Position numbers and translations under genes: made by a program. The notes beneath the pieces are model-generated. The model worked only from the letters and a program-made list of their open reading frames with translations. It did not search any database and was not told where the DNA came from. Of a stretch of DNA of 64,000 nt, positions 49,315 through 63,790 are shown in pieces. This stretch comes from Acomys russatus. Lineage: Eukaryota > Chordata > Mammalia > Rodentia > Muridae. Each line of letters opens with the position of its first letter. Within the stretch, counting starts at the first letter, position 1. The stretch spans positions 24,736,352 through 24,800,351 of the forward strand of contig NC_067145.1 in assembly GCF_903995435.1 (NCBI RefSeq). The letters are read 5' to 3'.

Positions 49315-51292
49315 GCCAAAGTGAAATTTTATTTTTACCAATTATGTATTGTTACTCAACGTTTTTTTCTCTTTACTGACAAATAGAAGACTGTTATTTG
49401 CATATACTTCCATTGAAGAGCTAAGAGGAATAAACTATATTTATAAAACAAATATTATTCCATTCAAATCAGTGCCTAGGCTTTAACATTTTTGTAACTA
49501 TATGTTTCCATATATATAAATATCGAAAGGAATAATGGGTGAATGAAAAGCCGGGAGATTTGTGTGCCTTAAAGGAAAAGCAAAGCAAGTGTGCCCCCTG
49601 CACATGCAAACACTTTTATAGCTTCATACACATAAGTACACAGGTGCTCCTGAATCTAGACTCACTCACACTTATACACAATCACAGGAAACAAAAAATA
49701 ACCCACAAGCTTAACCTTCCTTTTACTTGGCGGTTAAGGAAGTCTTTTAGTGAGACTTAGAGAGGCAACCCTTGTAATATCGTGCTGGGAGCATCATGTC
49801 CATCAGCAAATGGTACCTTCTCCTTCCCACTCCCACCTCTAAAACACGGCAACCAGCTTCCAGACCAGAGCATGCTCTGCTCTCTTCATCCTACAGCTCA
49901 GAAAATGAAGTGTTCCAATTGGTCAACATCTGACTGGAGTTATAAAGAATCAGGAAGTTAACTGATCAGTGTGGCAAAGTACAACAGGGTAAACATATAA
50001 ACGGCACAAACAGTTCTATTAAATGCTTCGGAGAGCACTTTACAATAGTATCCCTAGTGACCAAAAATTGCAACTTTACTGTACTCCAATCTGTGGAATG
50101 CCCACTGGCAGAGATATTATGGTGGTTTATTTTCTAATGTGGTTCGATGTATCTCTTCAACTACAATAAATGTCTTGTGTACTAGTAGAAATCGTTTAAA
50201 AAATAATTTCTAGCCCATGCATGAGAGGATTCCCAGGAATCTATGGAAGGAGATACAGCATGAGAAATTTATATTTTATAATGCACCATTTGTTGCTGCT
50301 TCCAATATTGTATATTATACATAATATGCCTCTTGTAATATAGCTACAATCAACTCTGAAACCATAAAATTAATTTTAAGAAGAGAGACGTGAATGTGTT
50401 TCTTTCCCACGGTAAGAGCTTGGCTTTTGTGTAGTTAGCACATTTGGGATGATGGAGCCTCAGGCTAATTCTCTGTGGTTGTGACAAACAGGAGTGTTTA
50501 TTTGGAAGGAATTAAGCTCAAACAGAATGCCTGCTCTTTCTGCCTTGCTTGGCTCTAAGTGGCTCGCTCCCACATGTGACTGCTTTGTGGCCCTTTGTGA
50601 TTCACATGGGGGCCACTCATACCCAGGCTACCCTAGGGGGACATTTGTGCTTTGCTGGATCAACTGCTTGCATATTTTGTCACTCGTCAATGCCAACAAA
50701 ATTAGCTTAGGAATGTGGGATTTATTCTGCCCCTAACTGAAAAGAAATCCATAAGAGCACATTGAGCTTGATATATTTTCTCACACATGGTTTTGAAAAC
50801 AACAACAACAAAAAAAAAATGTTCCTGGTTTTCACTATAGCAAAAATGACAGCAGGAAACATGGCCTGTAAGGTGAGGATTGGAGAAATTTACATTCCAA
50901 AAACAAGCCATCTTTATTTTTAAATCATACATCCTTTTTTGAAATCTCTATTTTAGTTTTGGTGAAAGATAGAAAGCATAAATTCTTTAGATTCAGGGGC
51001 ATATTAGTGTGCTAATATTTATCTGTCCCCAAGCAAGAACAAGTTGAATTCTGTGTGACCGTCCCAAGGAAGCTCATTTTGTTCTGTGAATTGGCCGTTC
51101 TTTCTCAAGCTTTTGTTCTTTGCACTTCTTTTCAGGATTTCTCTCATAATATCAAGTCCAATGCTCATGTCACTGTTTAACTTCTTTATATTCTTAAGTT
51201 TAATAAAATCCCTATGAGAAAGATATCCTGGTCTTTCTTTCTTTCTTTCTTTTTCTTTATCAGGCATTGTTTTATTTTATTTATTTTAAATA
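49315..51292. other. Single-copy AT-rich intronic DNA
   Basis: No gene or clear transposon was recognised. A CTTT tract lies at 51231-51256. Confidence 0.5.
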
Positions 51293-51693
51293 TATATTTT
51301 ATTAATTTATTCATATTACATCTCAATTGTTATCCCCTCCCTTGTATCCTCCCATCCTCCCTCCCTCCCATTCTCCCCTTACTCTCCACTCCTATGACCG
51401 TGACTGAGGGGGACCTCCTCCCCCTGTATATTCTCATAGGGTATCAAGTCTCTTCTTGGCTACCTGCTGTCCTTCCTCAATTCCCGAAATTTGTGGATAA
51501 ATGGATTGAGCTAGAAATGATCATAATGAGTGAGTTAACCCAGAAGCAGAAAGAATCAAATGGTATATACTCACTTATATCTGCATACTAGCCCAAGGGG
51601 CATGTCCCACGAAAGCCTTCACTTACCAGGAAACTGGGACAGAGGGAAAGGCATCCTATTGGGACTCTAAATGAGAGACGCATGGGAGAATAG
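51293..51693. mobile_element. L1 with 5' inversion
   Basis: About 51293-51479 is the minus-strand L1 3' end (ttttattaatttattcatat, then ctgtatattctcatagggta). From about 51479 to 51693 the sequence is plus-strand ORF2 end and 3' UTR start, beginning attcccgaaatttgtggata and encoding the ORF2 protein C-terminus (stop at 51589-51591). The layout matches the element at 3586-4235, but more sequence is missing at the joint. A ggt(g)ctttctt similarity at 51230 and 51695 may be a duplicated target site. Confidence 0.85.
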
Positions 51694-54562
<2,869 letters not shown>

Positions 54563-54930
54563 TAGAATTCCCTGGAACTGCCATAACAGTGACTACATCT
54601 GCCTGGCTTTAGACAACACAAAGTTATTCTCAAACATATTTTGGAGGCCAGAAGTTTGTAGTCGGTGTGTCGGCTAGGTAACAGCTTCTAGCACGAAAGG
54701 TGAGGAAGCTTCTCCTAAACTGCTTCCTGATGGTGTGGCTTCCATTGAGCTGCCCCAGTCCTCACCCCCATCTTCACCTGGCCAGCTCATGTGTGTGTGG
54801 GTCCTGTTCAGTCTTTCATAAGTTGATTTCATTTAAATCCCTCCCATAGATGACCAGACAGAAGACACTCAACCATTGATACAGCCTCAGCACTCTCTGG
54901 CCAAATAACTTAGCGTGCACAAGTTTCATA
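54563..54930 (-). mobile_element. Possible ancient MLT1-like LTR, minus strand
   Basis: Plus-strand blocks ggaactgccataacagtgac, tttggaggccagaagtttgt and ttgatttcatttaaatccct follow the order of a reversed MLT1-type MaLR LTR. Strongly diverged. Confidence 0.4.
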
Positions 54931-56157
54931 GTTTTGATCTAGAGTTTATTTGGGGGGGAATAGCCACTATCCAGCCCACGACAGCATGAGAATGCTTTGT
55001 GTTCCTATGTAAGATGGTGTTCAGGCTTAGGAGGTTTTAGGCCCCACTGAGAGTTTATCCAGCCTTAAGATACAGAATAACAGAGCTTGGATCAGCACTA
55101 AATTGACAGTGTCTTACCTAGTGTGTCTACCATTCATAGCACATGAGGACTATAGAACTTCAAAGCAGACACTCAGCCAAGCTACAGGTTTTCTGAGCCT
55201 GTAGACTTCTAGTGGGACTTCACCTATACATGGGAGAAATGCTATAGATGATTACGACACAAGTACCATGCATGTAGAGTCACTTAGAATCAATATGCCC
55301 AGGTTCTAGTGCAGTTCCAGAAAAGGTCCGATGGTATCGATATGTGATATTAGGATCATGCCAGCACATGCTTGATAAATAACATTCTTAAAGGAAAAGG
55401 ATAGCCGTGATGCCTATGGTTCAGATGCACCGTGGTGGTTCTTGAATTTTAATATATGGAACAGCCTAATATGCAATGATACCCACTAAGGGAAACCATC
55501 TTATCATTTAAAAAATATTGATGTGTGTATTACATTCCTATGGCAAGGGTTGAACTTAGTGGTTAGATATAGCTCCTTTATAGTGCTCTATCTCTTTAAT
55601 GGATGGAAGAGCTTCATGGAAATGAATTTGTAGTTAACTTTTCATGTGTCGGATCTGTCTTTAGCTCTTAGCATTGTAAAATTCTTTTCCATTTTGCTAA
55701 TATGAGTTGGCTCAGGAGCAAGACACCCTGTAATAGTCATTCGTTTCTAAAGGGACCGTTCTTCTTCTCATTTACATCAATCATGGCTTTTTTGAGTGCT
55801 GATTTATACCAGGATCCCCCTTTCCCACATGAATGTATTCAGAGGCTGCCTCTAAGGTACAAATTAAGGGTCTAAAATCCACTTACTGTTAAAGGACTGA
55901 TGAGCTATTCATAGAAGCTGCTTGATGAAGGCAGAGATCTGGTGAAACACATGTAGAAAGCCATTCTCAAAATGGTGTCTGTCACTGTTACTGCCACTTC
56001 TTGTCAGTTAGTGACAGAGAATGGTGGCACCATTGGAAGAACATTCAATGGAAGTTGCTCACACCAGGAAATTTCAAATGTATTTATCTATTTTATATTT
56101 AATAAGCCATGTAAGTAAATCAGTCATCTTTGCAGGCCTACTCTAAAATGTCATTGG

Positions 56158-56207
<50 letters not shown>

Positions 56208-56764
56208 CAACTCCTAGGTTGATCATTTTAATAAAAATTATTGTTAGGAGGGAAAGTTCAAAATACATATTCAGTTTTTGGTAATACATTATTATTTTAA
56301 GTCCCTTTATTTAAACCACAACAATCAACTGGAAAGAAGGATTCATAAGAAATGTTGAAGTGAAGGCAGAAAGTTATTTTATAATGTTTTTAATATAAGG
56401 GGATATAGATTTTTTTACTGGGCTATTTTACAGTGTCATGCAGACTTTAGATATTTTAAATAACTAAAATTGAGTAAAACTGAACTATCCATATGAACTG
56501 GTCTTGTGAAAAAAAAATGGCTATCTTTATGAAAAATCCTGAACAATGTCCATTTGTAGCATGGTATTACCCATGAATCAAAAAGAGATGTACAGCAAAT
56601 GCATGAAAATTAAAATTCTATCTCAACGGGACCGCTTGCTTTCTGAGGAATGAGAGCAGGTCCCAGGAGCCCAGCTCTCCTGCTCTGAGGTCCTGCAAAG
56701 CTTGTGTGTAGAGTCCCTTCCTTGCTGATTGGCTCGTTACAGCTGTGTGTTCTCTTTCTTGCAG
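54931..56764. other. Ctnnd2: Intronic DNA leading to the Ctnnd2 acceptor
   Basis: No clear transposon was recognised apart from the AT microsatellite at 56162-56206. The final 20 bases are pyrimidine-rich and end in TTGCAG, a standard acceptor. Confidence 0.5.
56162..56206. repeat. (AT)n microsatellite
   Basis: About 22 uninterrupted AT units. Confidence 0.97.
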
Positions 56765-56799
56765 TTCAGCAGGAGAGCAGTTCCACTGGCAGACGCAAG
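56765..56799 (+). CDS. Ctnnd2: Ctnnd2 (delta-catenin) coding exon, 35 nt
   Basis: This small internal exon encodes SAGEQFHWQTQ, preceded by the last base of a split serine codon and followed by the first base of an aspartate codon. The acceptor (tctttcttgcag) and donor (caag|gtgaag) are both good. The peptide matches, from memory, the delta-catenin N-terminal segment that follows its coiled coil and precedes DGQKDIEDEL. Ctnnd2 is a neuronal armadillo-repeat protein of the p120-catenin family; it binds the cadherin juxtamembrane tail and shapes dendrites and synapses. The exon is 35 nt, so skipping it would shift the frame. The third residue is Gly here where I recall Glu in mammals. The armadillo repeats are encoded far downstream of the window. 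Confidence 0.85.
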
Positions 56800-57378
56800 G
56801 TGAAGTATGAATGCTTGACGGCAATCTTACTCCTTCTATGTGTTCCTCTACTGATTAATTTTCTGATGAACTTTAGATTTCTAAAAGTGAACTAGGGGGG
56901 AAAAAAAAGCCTGACGATGGTGAAAATTAAGTAAAGTTAAGCTAACTCATGATTAGGGGATGGGGGGGGGGGAGGTTAAAGCCTCTTAATTTTCTGATAA
57001 CTTAATCTTCCGGGATACGTGTAATTGATTAACGTTGGTTTCTGTGCTTGACGTCAAAGCTTGCGAATATGTTGTCTAATAAATGTAGCACTTGATTGTC
57101 AAGAGATAACCTAAAGCCGTGGTTCTCAACCTTCCTAATGCTGTGACCCTTTAAAACAGCTCCTCGTTCTGTGGTGACCCCCAACCGTAAGATTATTTCA
57201 TTGGTACTTCATAACTGCAATGCTGCTGCTGTTATGAACCGTAGTGTAAATATCTGATGTGCAGCATATCTGATATGCGATTCCCCCAAAGAGGTCTTGA
57301 CCCACAGGCTGAGAACCACTGACTTGACGCTTTAGTATTAAACTACCATGTTTACCACTTGAATGTATCTCCTTTCAG
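56800..57378 (+). other. Ctnnd2: Small Ctnnd2 intron (579 nt)
   Basis: A phase-1 intron running from GTGAAG to a pyrimidine-rich tatctcctttcag. It holds a G10 tract near 56961 and the URR1 DNA transposon at 57117-57321, which ends 57 nt before the acceptor boundary. It is far shorter than the introns on either side. Confidence 0.85.
57117..57321. mobile_element. URR1-type hAT-Charlie DNA transposon (non-autonomous)
   Basis: Terminal inverted repeats cgtggttctcaacct at the left and ctgagaaccactg at the right enclose about 205 bp with the URR1 landmarks atgctgtgaccctttaaaac, ttctgtggtgacccccaacc and ggtcttgacccacaggctga. It has no coding capacity. An 8-bp target duplication is not obvious, consistent with age. 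Confidence 0.85.
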
Positions 57379-57495
57379 ATGGTCAAAAGGATATCGAAGA
57401 CGAACTTACGACGGGCCTTGAGCTGGTGGACTCCTGCATTCGCTCTCTGCAGGAGTCAGGAATTCTTGACCCACAGGACTACTCCACCAGTGAAA
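57379..57495 (+). CDS. Ctnnd2: Ctnnd2 (delta-catenin) coding exon, 117 nt
   Basis: The exon encodes 38 full codons, from GQKDIEDELTTGLELVDSC through IRSLQESGILDPQDYSTSE, with a shared codon at each end (Asp at the start, the first base of an expected Arg at the end). This segment is diagnostic of delta-catenin (CTNND2), lying between the N-terminal coiled coil and the Ser/Pro-rich region before the armadillo repeats. The acceptor is cctttcag and the donor is gaaa|gtaggt. The exon is phase 1 at both ends and 117 nt long, so it could be skipped without shifting the frame, removing 39 residues. Synonymous positions look constrained by a normal coding pattern and no disabling change is present. 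Confidence 0.97.
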
Positions 57496-57617
57496 GTAGG
57501 TCTCACAGCCACCATACTGCGTTTTGTAGCTTGAGTTTTCTTTGATCCTTAAGACAGACTCAGGTGGCCCACACTGTCTTCCCAGTGACTATGTTTATGC
57601 CCAAAGAAAGACCTTGA

Positions 57618-57757
57618 GCCTCTGATTCAAATACCTCCATCTCTGGGATGCTGGGATCACAGGCATGTGTCTCCACACCATTTGTGTGCAGTGCTAGGAA
57701 CGGAATGTAAACTTCATGCTAGGCAAGCGTTCTACAAACTGACCCACATCCCAGGCC
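57618..57757 (-). mobile_element. B4 SINE (B1-ID composite), minus strand
   Basis: Plus-strand order: gggatgctgggatcacaggc (B1-like part), then gcagtgctaggaacggaatg, cttcatgctaggcaagcgtt and ctacaaactgacccacatcc (reversed ID-like part). Diverged. Confidence 0.75.
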
Positions 57758-58713
57758 ACAGCAACCTCTACAAAAGGCAGGGAGAGTACAGTAAGAGTAC
57801 TGTGACTTTTCAAAACATAATGGCATTACAGGTTAGTCTTGTTACTTTTGTTGTTCTGGCAAAACACCTTGATAAAGGTGAGGAAAGCAGGACGTGGGGC
57901 GGGGCCTGCCAGGTGATGGTGGGTAATTCCTTCAGGAAGGAATTCTCCCTATCCTAAGCCTCCCTAAGCAGCACCACCAGCTGAGAAACAAACGTCAGGT
58001 GTTCAGACTTTTCTCATTCAAACCACTGCACAAGCCACGTGTAGTACAAGCTTCATAATCTATTTATTCTTCACTCTGAAGAGTCCCCCTGCACGAATTA
58101 GGTTACAAACTCTCCTACGTCAGCAATTAGAGTAGAGATTTTTCACTTTCTAGACAAATATAGTTTGTGAACACATATGTATGTGCTTAAGCAACACAAG
58201 GACTGCCTTAGAATTGTGCATACAGACCATTGTGGGCAGAGCTCTTCCTGATCTGCTATTATATAAGATTGATTTCCCACATAATACAGTCACTTTTAAC
58301 TACTTTGTGCTCTGCAATATGTGACAACTTTACATCTCTATACTTAACGAATACCATTATTAAAGATTTATTCATTCATAACTATGTTTTTTCTCTAGAA
58401 AGGTTGAAGCTTAGTTTAGGCATTGGAATAAACCTATTCTTAACAAATTATAAAGTCCTGTTGACTTATTTTAGCAAGATTTCACAAATGACTGAAATGT
58501 CACACTATTAAAGCACACATTATATTTGTAATCCCAGCATCCAATACATCAATTAAGAATTTAAAAATGAAATAAAATATAATTTTCTTGAATGCACATA
58601 AAGGTTTGTCATAAAGGGAAGGCCGAGAGTAAAATGCCATAGTTGTTTTTTAAATAATTTAATTTATATATTAGCTCTTTTCATTATAGTATATGTAATA
58701 CCACTATTATTTT
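57758..58713. other. Ctnnd2: Single-copy AT-rich intronic DNA
   Basis: A possible short reversed MaLR scrap lies at about 57836-57890 (gttctggcaaaacaccttga). No other feature was recognised. Confidence 0.45.
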
Positions 58714-58856
58714 TTTATTTATTGCATATGAGAGCTTTATCTGCAGAAGAGGGTATCAGATTACATTAGAGATGGTTGTGAGCCAGCATGTGGTTTCTGG
58801 GAATTGAGCTCAGGACCTCTGGAAGAGCAGATGGCGCTCTAAACCATCTCTGCAGC
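58714..58856 (-). mobile_element. B2 SINE with target-site duplications
   Basis: Minus-strand B2 (plus strand: ggttgtgagccagcatgtgg, tctgggaattgagctcagga, aaccatctctgcagcc). The 13-bp duplication ccactattatttt flanks it at 58701-58713 and 58857-58869. Confidence 0.9.
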
Positions 58857-58869
58857 CCACTATTATTTT

Positions 58870-59584
58870 AGATAGTCTTTGTGCATCTTCAGGCATGTTC
58901 AAAGCAAAATTCCTGCATTTATACTCATAAAATAAGTTGCAAGGTTGACATTATACTTGGTTGCCACATTCGTATTTTAAAATGTACAGTTGTCACTGCT
59001 TTCCTGGGAGTCATGGTGCCAAATTGTATTTAACTAATATTTGAATACATGCTCATACCTTATTACAGAGTAAAGAAAGCAACACACAGCACGGTCATCT
59101 TGCTCAGAAGGACCATGAAAGTAGATGTTTCATTTTTATGTAATAGAGTGGCATATTTGATTATGAGTTTTGGAAGATCAACATTGAATAAATAGAATGT
59201 AGAGAAAAGATGAAGGGAAGAGAAAAATAAGAGGCAAGCAAATTACAACAGGTTTAAGCTCATTATATTAATCTCACACTTTCTGTAAGCCAACAAAAAT
59301 AAAATTGTTATGTGTACATGAAACAGGATCAATGAAATAAATAGAAATTAAAGGACTGGACACAATTATGCTGGCAGTTGCAGTGAACACAGAGATAAGT
59401 GAATCACACTGTTAAAATAGAATAGAAATGAATACAAAAGAACTCGCCATCGTTTCAAAGAGGGCAGTGAGGCAGCGAAGCTTGTTTCACCTATAAAGAT
59501 GTGATAAACCTAAGGCTACACAGAAACTGAGTAGACTAGCACAGAGCATGGGTGTTAAAACAAAAACATCAAAACTAAACATAC
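58870..59584. other. Ctnnd2: Single-copy AT-rich intronic DNA
   Basis: No feature was recognised. Confidence 0.5.
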
Positions 59585-59790
59585 ACACATATAAATAGCA
59601 TCATGCAAACTGAGCAGTTTATATTTAGGATTATATATGTATGCATATATCCATGTAATGATAATTAACTGGAACAGAGACCATGAATTTAAAAGAGCAA
59701 AGAGAGGTCTATGGGAGGATTTGGAGGGTGGAAAAGGAAAAAGTAAATGATGTAATTATAATTTCAAAAGCAAAAGCAATAAATAAAAAG
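59585..59790 (+). mobile_element. Lx-type L1 3' end
   Basis: Third copy of the Lx terminal blocks: gagaccatgaatttaaaaga, gtctatgggaggatttggag, gatgtaattataatttcaaa and an A-rich end. Diverged. Confidence 0.7.
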
Positions 59791-60429
59791 GATTACTTTC
59801 ACCTTTTCAGTGCACATTTAGATAGAAAGCTAAAAGAAAATGTAAAAGAAAACTGGACCTTACAATTGACAAACAGAGGCTGTGGAAGTGGTTCCATTAC
59901 CAAGCTGCTCAGGCAACACATACAGACCCCATGACTCAATCCCTCAGGATGGGCCCTATCCAAATCTCAACATTTGGTGGATGGAGACAACAGAAAGTCA
60001 AAACTACAGAGAGAGTTTGAGGCCAGCTGGACTATGTAAGAAGAATCAATAAAAACAAATAAGTAAATATTTTTAAATTGACATATTTAATATATTTTCA
60101 ATATTTATGCATATTATTATAAAAAATTTTAGTTAGGAAATTTTGACAAAATGATCACATATAAAATAGAAACATCAAATTACAACTTAATATTCACTGA
60201 TAATAATTCACTAAAGTTAAAAACAAATAAGACAATAATAAATGTAATCATATCATAAGCAAGGAACTGTGCTTCTGGAAAGCATTGACTCAGGTGAGAA
60301 AATTATACACTATTTACAAAACAAACCAACATTTCATAATAAAACTTGTTCCATGGAAATCTAAACTTTATTTTTTAAATAAAGGAATGCTGTGTTTATT
60401 TTCTGAAAATCCTAAAAAGAGCCAAATAA

Positions 60430-60612
60430 GGGCTGGAGAGTAAAGGCTCAGTAGTTTACACACACAGGACCTGAGTTTGGCTGTCAGCACCCATGTCCAG
60501 AAGCTGACAATGGCCGCTGATTCTGGTTCTGGATTCTGTCTTCCGGACTCCATAGGAACCTACACACCCATATGCACATTCTCACTCAGATACACACAGA
60601 AATAAAAACAGC
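60430..60612 (+). mobile_element. B3/B2-like SINE
   Basis: Head gggctggagagtaaaggctc, then acctgagtttggctgtcagc, a TCTG-rich middle, ccggactccataggaaccta, and an A-rich end after cagatacacacagaaataaa. Diverged from consensus. Confidence 0.7.
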
Positions 60613-61307
60613 AGGAAAGTTGGACATGGTAAAAGTATTTCAAGAATAAAACAACTTAAAATGAAACGGTTGACACAATAAGCAGGAACAGGGATGTATG
60701 CGTGGCATTTTACTGTAATGAAACAAGCGGCCACACTCACCTTCTCAGCTGAGAAGCTCTGACAGATTTAGGCCATTAAAGGAATGTTGGGTGGACGAGT
60801 TTCTTCTCCTGCAGTGTGAGCACAAGAGCCACCCACAGATGGCATGACCCTTTACTGTTACACATTACAGGGCACTTCAACGCTCCAGTTATCGCGGATA
60901 CGTTTTGTACTTGCTCTGTGTTTTCAGGAATAGTATCAACTTTCTATAATGTACAGGGGACTCCGATTAAAGACCGCTAAGATTTTCACCTAAGCGCTCC
61001 ATCCAGCTTAAAAGAAAGGAAAAGTAACTAAAGCAAACACAGGAACTCAACCCATCCACTGCCTTCCCACAAGGCAGCTGCTCTTCAGACCTTTGTTTGC
61101 CTTCTGGATCCATCCATGCACACTCACATAGTATCTTCTTGTTTTGCTTTGCATTGCAAGCTGTGAGATTTGTCCATTTTGTTACAAATAGTAGTTAACT
61201 TTATCAGAAGTAAATAGAGTTACATTGTAAAAATGTACTACAGCTTAATTGTCCTTTGGAATGTTGGTTGCTTTTTCACTGTTTTCTAATTTGGGCCATT
61301 AAAATAG

Positions 61308-61342
61308 TACATACATACACACATACATACATACATACATAT
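61308..61342. repeat. (CATA)n microsatellite
   Basis: About eight CATA units with a CACA interruption. Confidence 0.93.
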
Positions 61343-63358
61343 GAAAGCAGCACCCAAACATGAGCCACAGCCATCTTGGGAATGTTGTTACTCAGGACAT
61401 TTGTTCTCAACACTTTGAGACTAATGTCACCGTATAAAATTTGGGAAAATAATCTGAAAATATTGAATGCTTAACTACAATTTGGGATATCAGAACACTG
61501 CTAATGTCAAGTGTTGAAAGGATTTAGAAATTAAAATGTTGATTGTTCCCTGTGTGTCTATCAGTTAGGGGTCGGACTAGGATAAAGATTCTATTCAAAG
61601 GAGTTTAACAAAAAGCAATTTAACTAAGAGACTGTTTACAAAGAGGTAAGTGAGATTAAAGGAACAGACCGCACACACTGAAACATCCAGTAATTAGCAA
61701 CAAACTGACGGAGCTGTCAGCACCCTTGGACCTGAAGGAGCTTGCTCCGTTGGTAGGAGCAGAGTCAAGCAGTGGCATGCTGTACTGGAGTAATCTTGCC
61801 CTCCTTGCTTCTTTTCTAGATGGCCTCCAGCCACATCCAACAAGTGCCTGACCTCCTTGTCAATGGAGGGCTTGAGAGGAGGGATGAGGAGGTCAAAAGG
61901 CTAGCCAGCACAGTGGTCTACTGTGTAGCGCAATAGTATCCAATGTGGGTGCCCTTGGTCTAGAAACAGCACATGGATATGTACCGCTCTTGGATACATC
62001 CATCTAATTAGCGGAAAGCACATCAGATTTGGGGAGTCCCTTGTGATTATTCAATCAATGGCTTCATTAGCTAGAATAGCTGTGAACTAGCTAATGCTAA
62101 ATTGAACCTGGCATCCTGCCCTTGAGAACCAACCTCCTAGTCCCCACTCAAAGGGAACTAAAACAAAACTAAATAAGTCTAAGTCAGCCTGCAAAAAAAT
62201 ATTAAATAGAAAGCTATTTCAATACCTGAGCAGTGGTGCTTAGCCTGTTATATTTAAAGCTTTTGTTATTTTTCTTCCTAAGGATTGATTAAAAATAAAT
62301 GGTGAAATATAGTAATCTTTAGTAATACTGTTCATGCCACAATGAACAGTAACTACCCAGCTATACTAGCATTGTGACGTGGTAGTTATAAATATTTTCC
62401 ACTAAAAAAAAACCCTCTACTAAACAGTATGTAAAACATGAACAACCTTTGCCATTCTGCCATTTTCTCATGGCTGCTGGCGCTCTAATTTCAGTTCCAA
62501 TAAATGTGTGTCAGTCACTAGAAGGTGGCTTCAGAAATTGTGGTTGCTTTAGTTAAATGAAACAGAACATATAAGCAACAGCAACAATTTACTGATGGGT
62601 GCTGGGAGCCATGAGGTCCTCCGTGTCGTGTGCAGTTTGGCCCGAATGAACATGGATCAAGGACTTCATGTACCTCAAACGACCTTGGAGATATAGACTC
62701 AGAGACAAGAGAGAGATAAGGCTGGTGGCATCTCACTCAGGAACTAATAAAGATACTGTCCATCAAAATCAGAACTAAAGTAAGAACAAATTCCAAAATA
62801 AAAGGACATCTCGGGAGAAAATGACATGTAAGTTAGCCAGAAATTAAGTTGTCTAATATATTTTAAAAGAGCAGTTATTCCTTTATCTAGTATAGTAAAG
62901 AATTAGAGCGCTGGTATATCATGGATAATTCTACCATTCAGTGGGCAGCTCCTGAGAGCTCATCTATGAGGAATGTTTTTAAAATGTATATAATTCTGAG
63001 CTTTCAAATCAGCTTATGATAAAATACCAGGAATCAATGATGTACAGACGCCCACACACAGTGGACAGGACCCAAATAGAAGGTATGCAATTTGGTGACA
63101 ATGAATGCATTATCCGCTACAAATCTACTGTCTCTCCTTTTCGGTTTGTTATTAGAAAACTTAATTCATGTGAGAACCTTTGAGACAGCAAGTTAGTAAA
63201 ATGATGTACACCATATATCGGTATGACTGATAATATTAAAAGTGAGAGGCACGTTGTGAAGTGGCTTCTCACAGTCTCAGGAAGGAACACCAGAGAAACA
63301 CACGAGTCAAACTCATCCAGCACATGAAAGCTGTGGTCAAGGGAAAGGGGCAGTTTGG

Positions 63359-63400
63359 TTTTTTGTTGTTGTTGTTTTGTTTTGTTTTGTTTTGTTTTTC
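63359..63400. repeat. (GTT)n and (TTTTG)n tract
   Basis: Short GTT repeats followed by about four TTTTG units, possibly the reversed tail of a lost retrotransposon. Confidence 0.85.
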
Positions 63401-63790
63401 CTTTCTTGTCTATCATGGTGGAAGCCAAGTCTAGACTTGACAGGATAGAAAGCCTTAGGCTCTATATGGATACTCTGTAAACTTTGTCCCTATTTCTTGT
63501 GGCATATCTTCCTACATGGAGAGATGCTGATACTCCAGACGTAAACATGGCGATCTCTTAAATGTACTTGGGAATTCTTGGAACAGGGTAGTAGTGTACA
63601 TCAAGAATCATACAGAGAACCCTCAAAGTCAAATGCACTTTATGATAATGCTAAAAGATCAAATGCCTTTCGATGATTTTTATTTTCTCCCATGTGACAG
63701 TTCAGGGCGTTTTCCTGTGACCACAGGACATAGGGGGGTATCCATGTTACCACAGAAGGAAATATTGGCTGACAAGTCTTCTGGCTTAAA

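Larger units (their letters stand above)
60613..63790. other. Ctnnd2: Mostly single-copy intronic DNA with simple repeats
   Basis: A CATA microsatellite lies at 61308-61342 and a GTT/TTTTG tract at 63359-63400. The stretch 61560-61960 could be an old LTR, but I found no firm match. No exon was recognised. Confidence 0.45.

Noticed and set aside
57667..57957. 96-codon plus-strand frame after the second exon
   Set aside because: It overlaps the reversed B4 SINE and lies in the intron past a good donor site.
61560..61960. Possible old LTR
   Set aside because: The order of motifs is suggestive, but I could not match a family or find ends with confidence.
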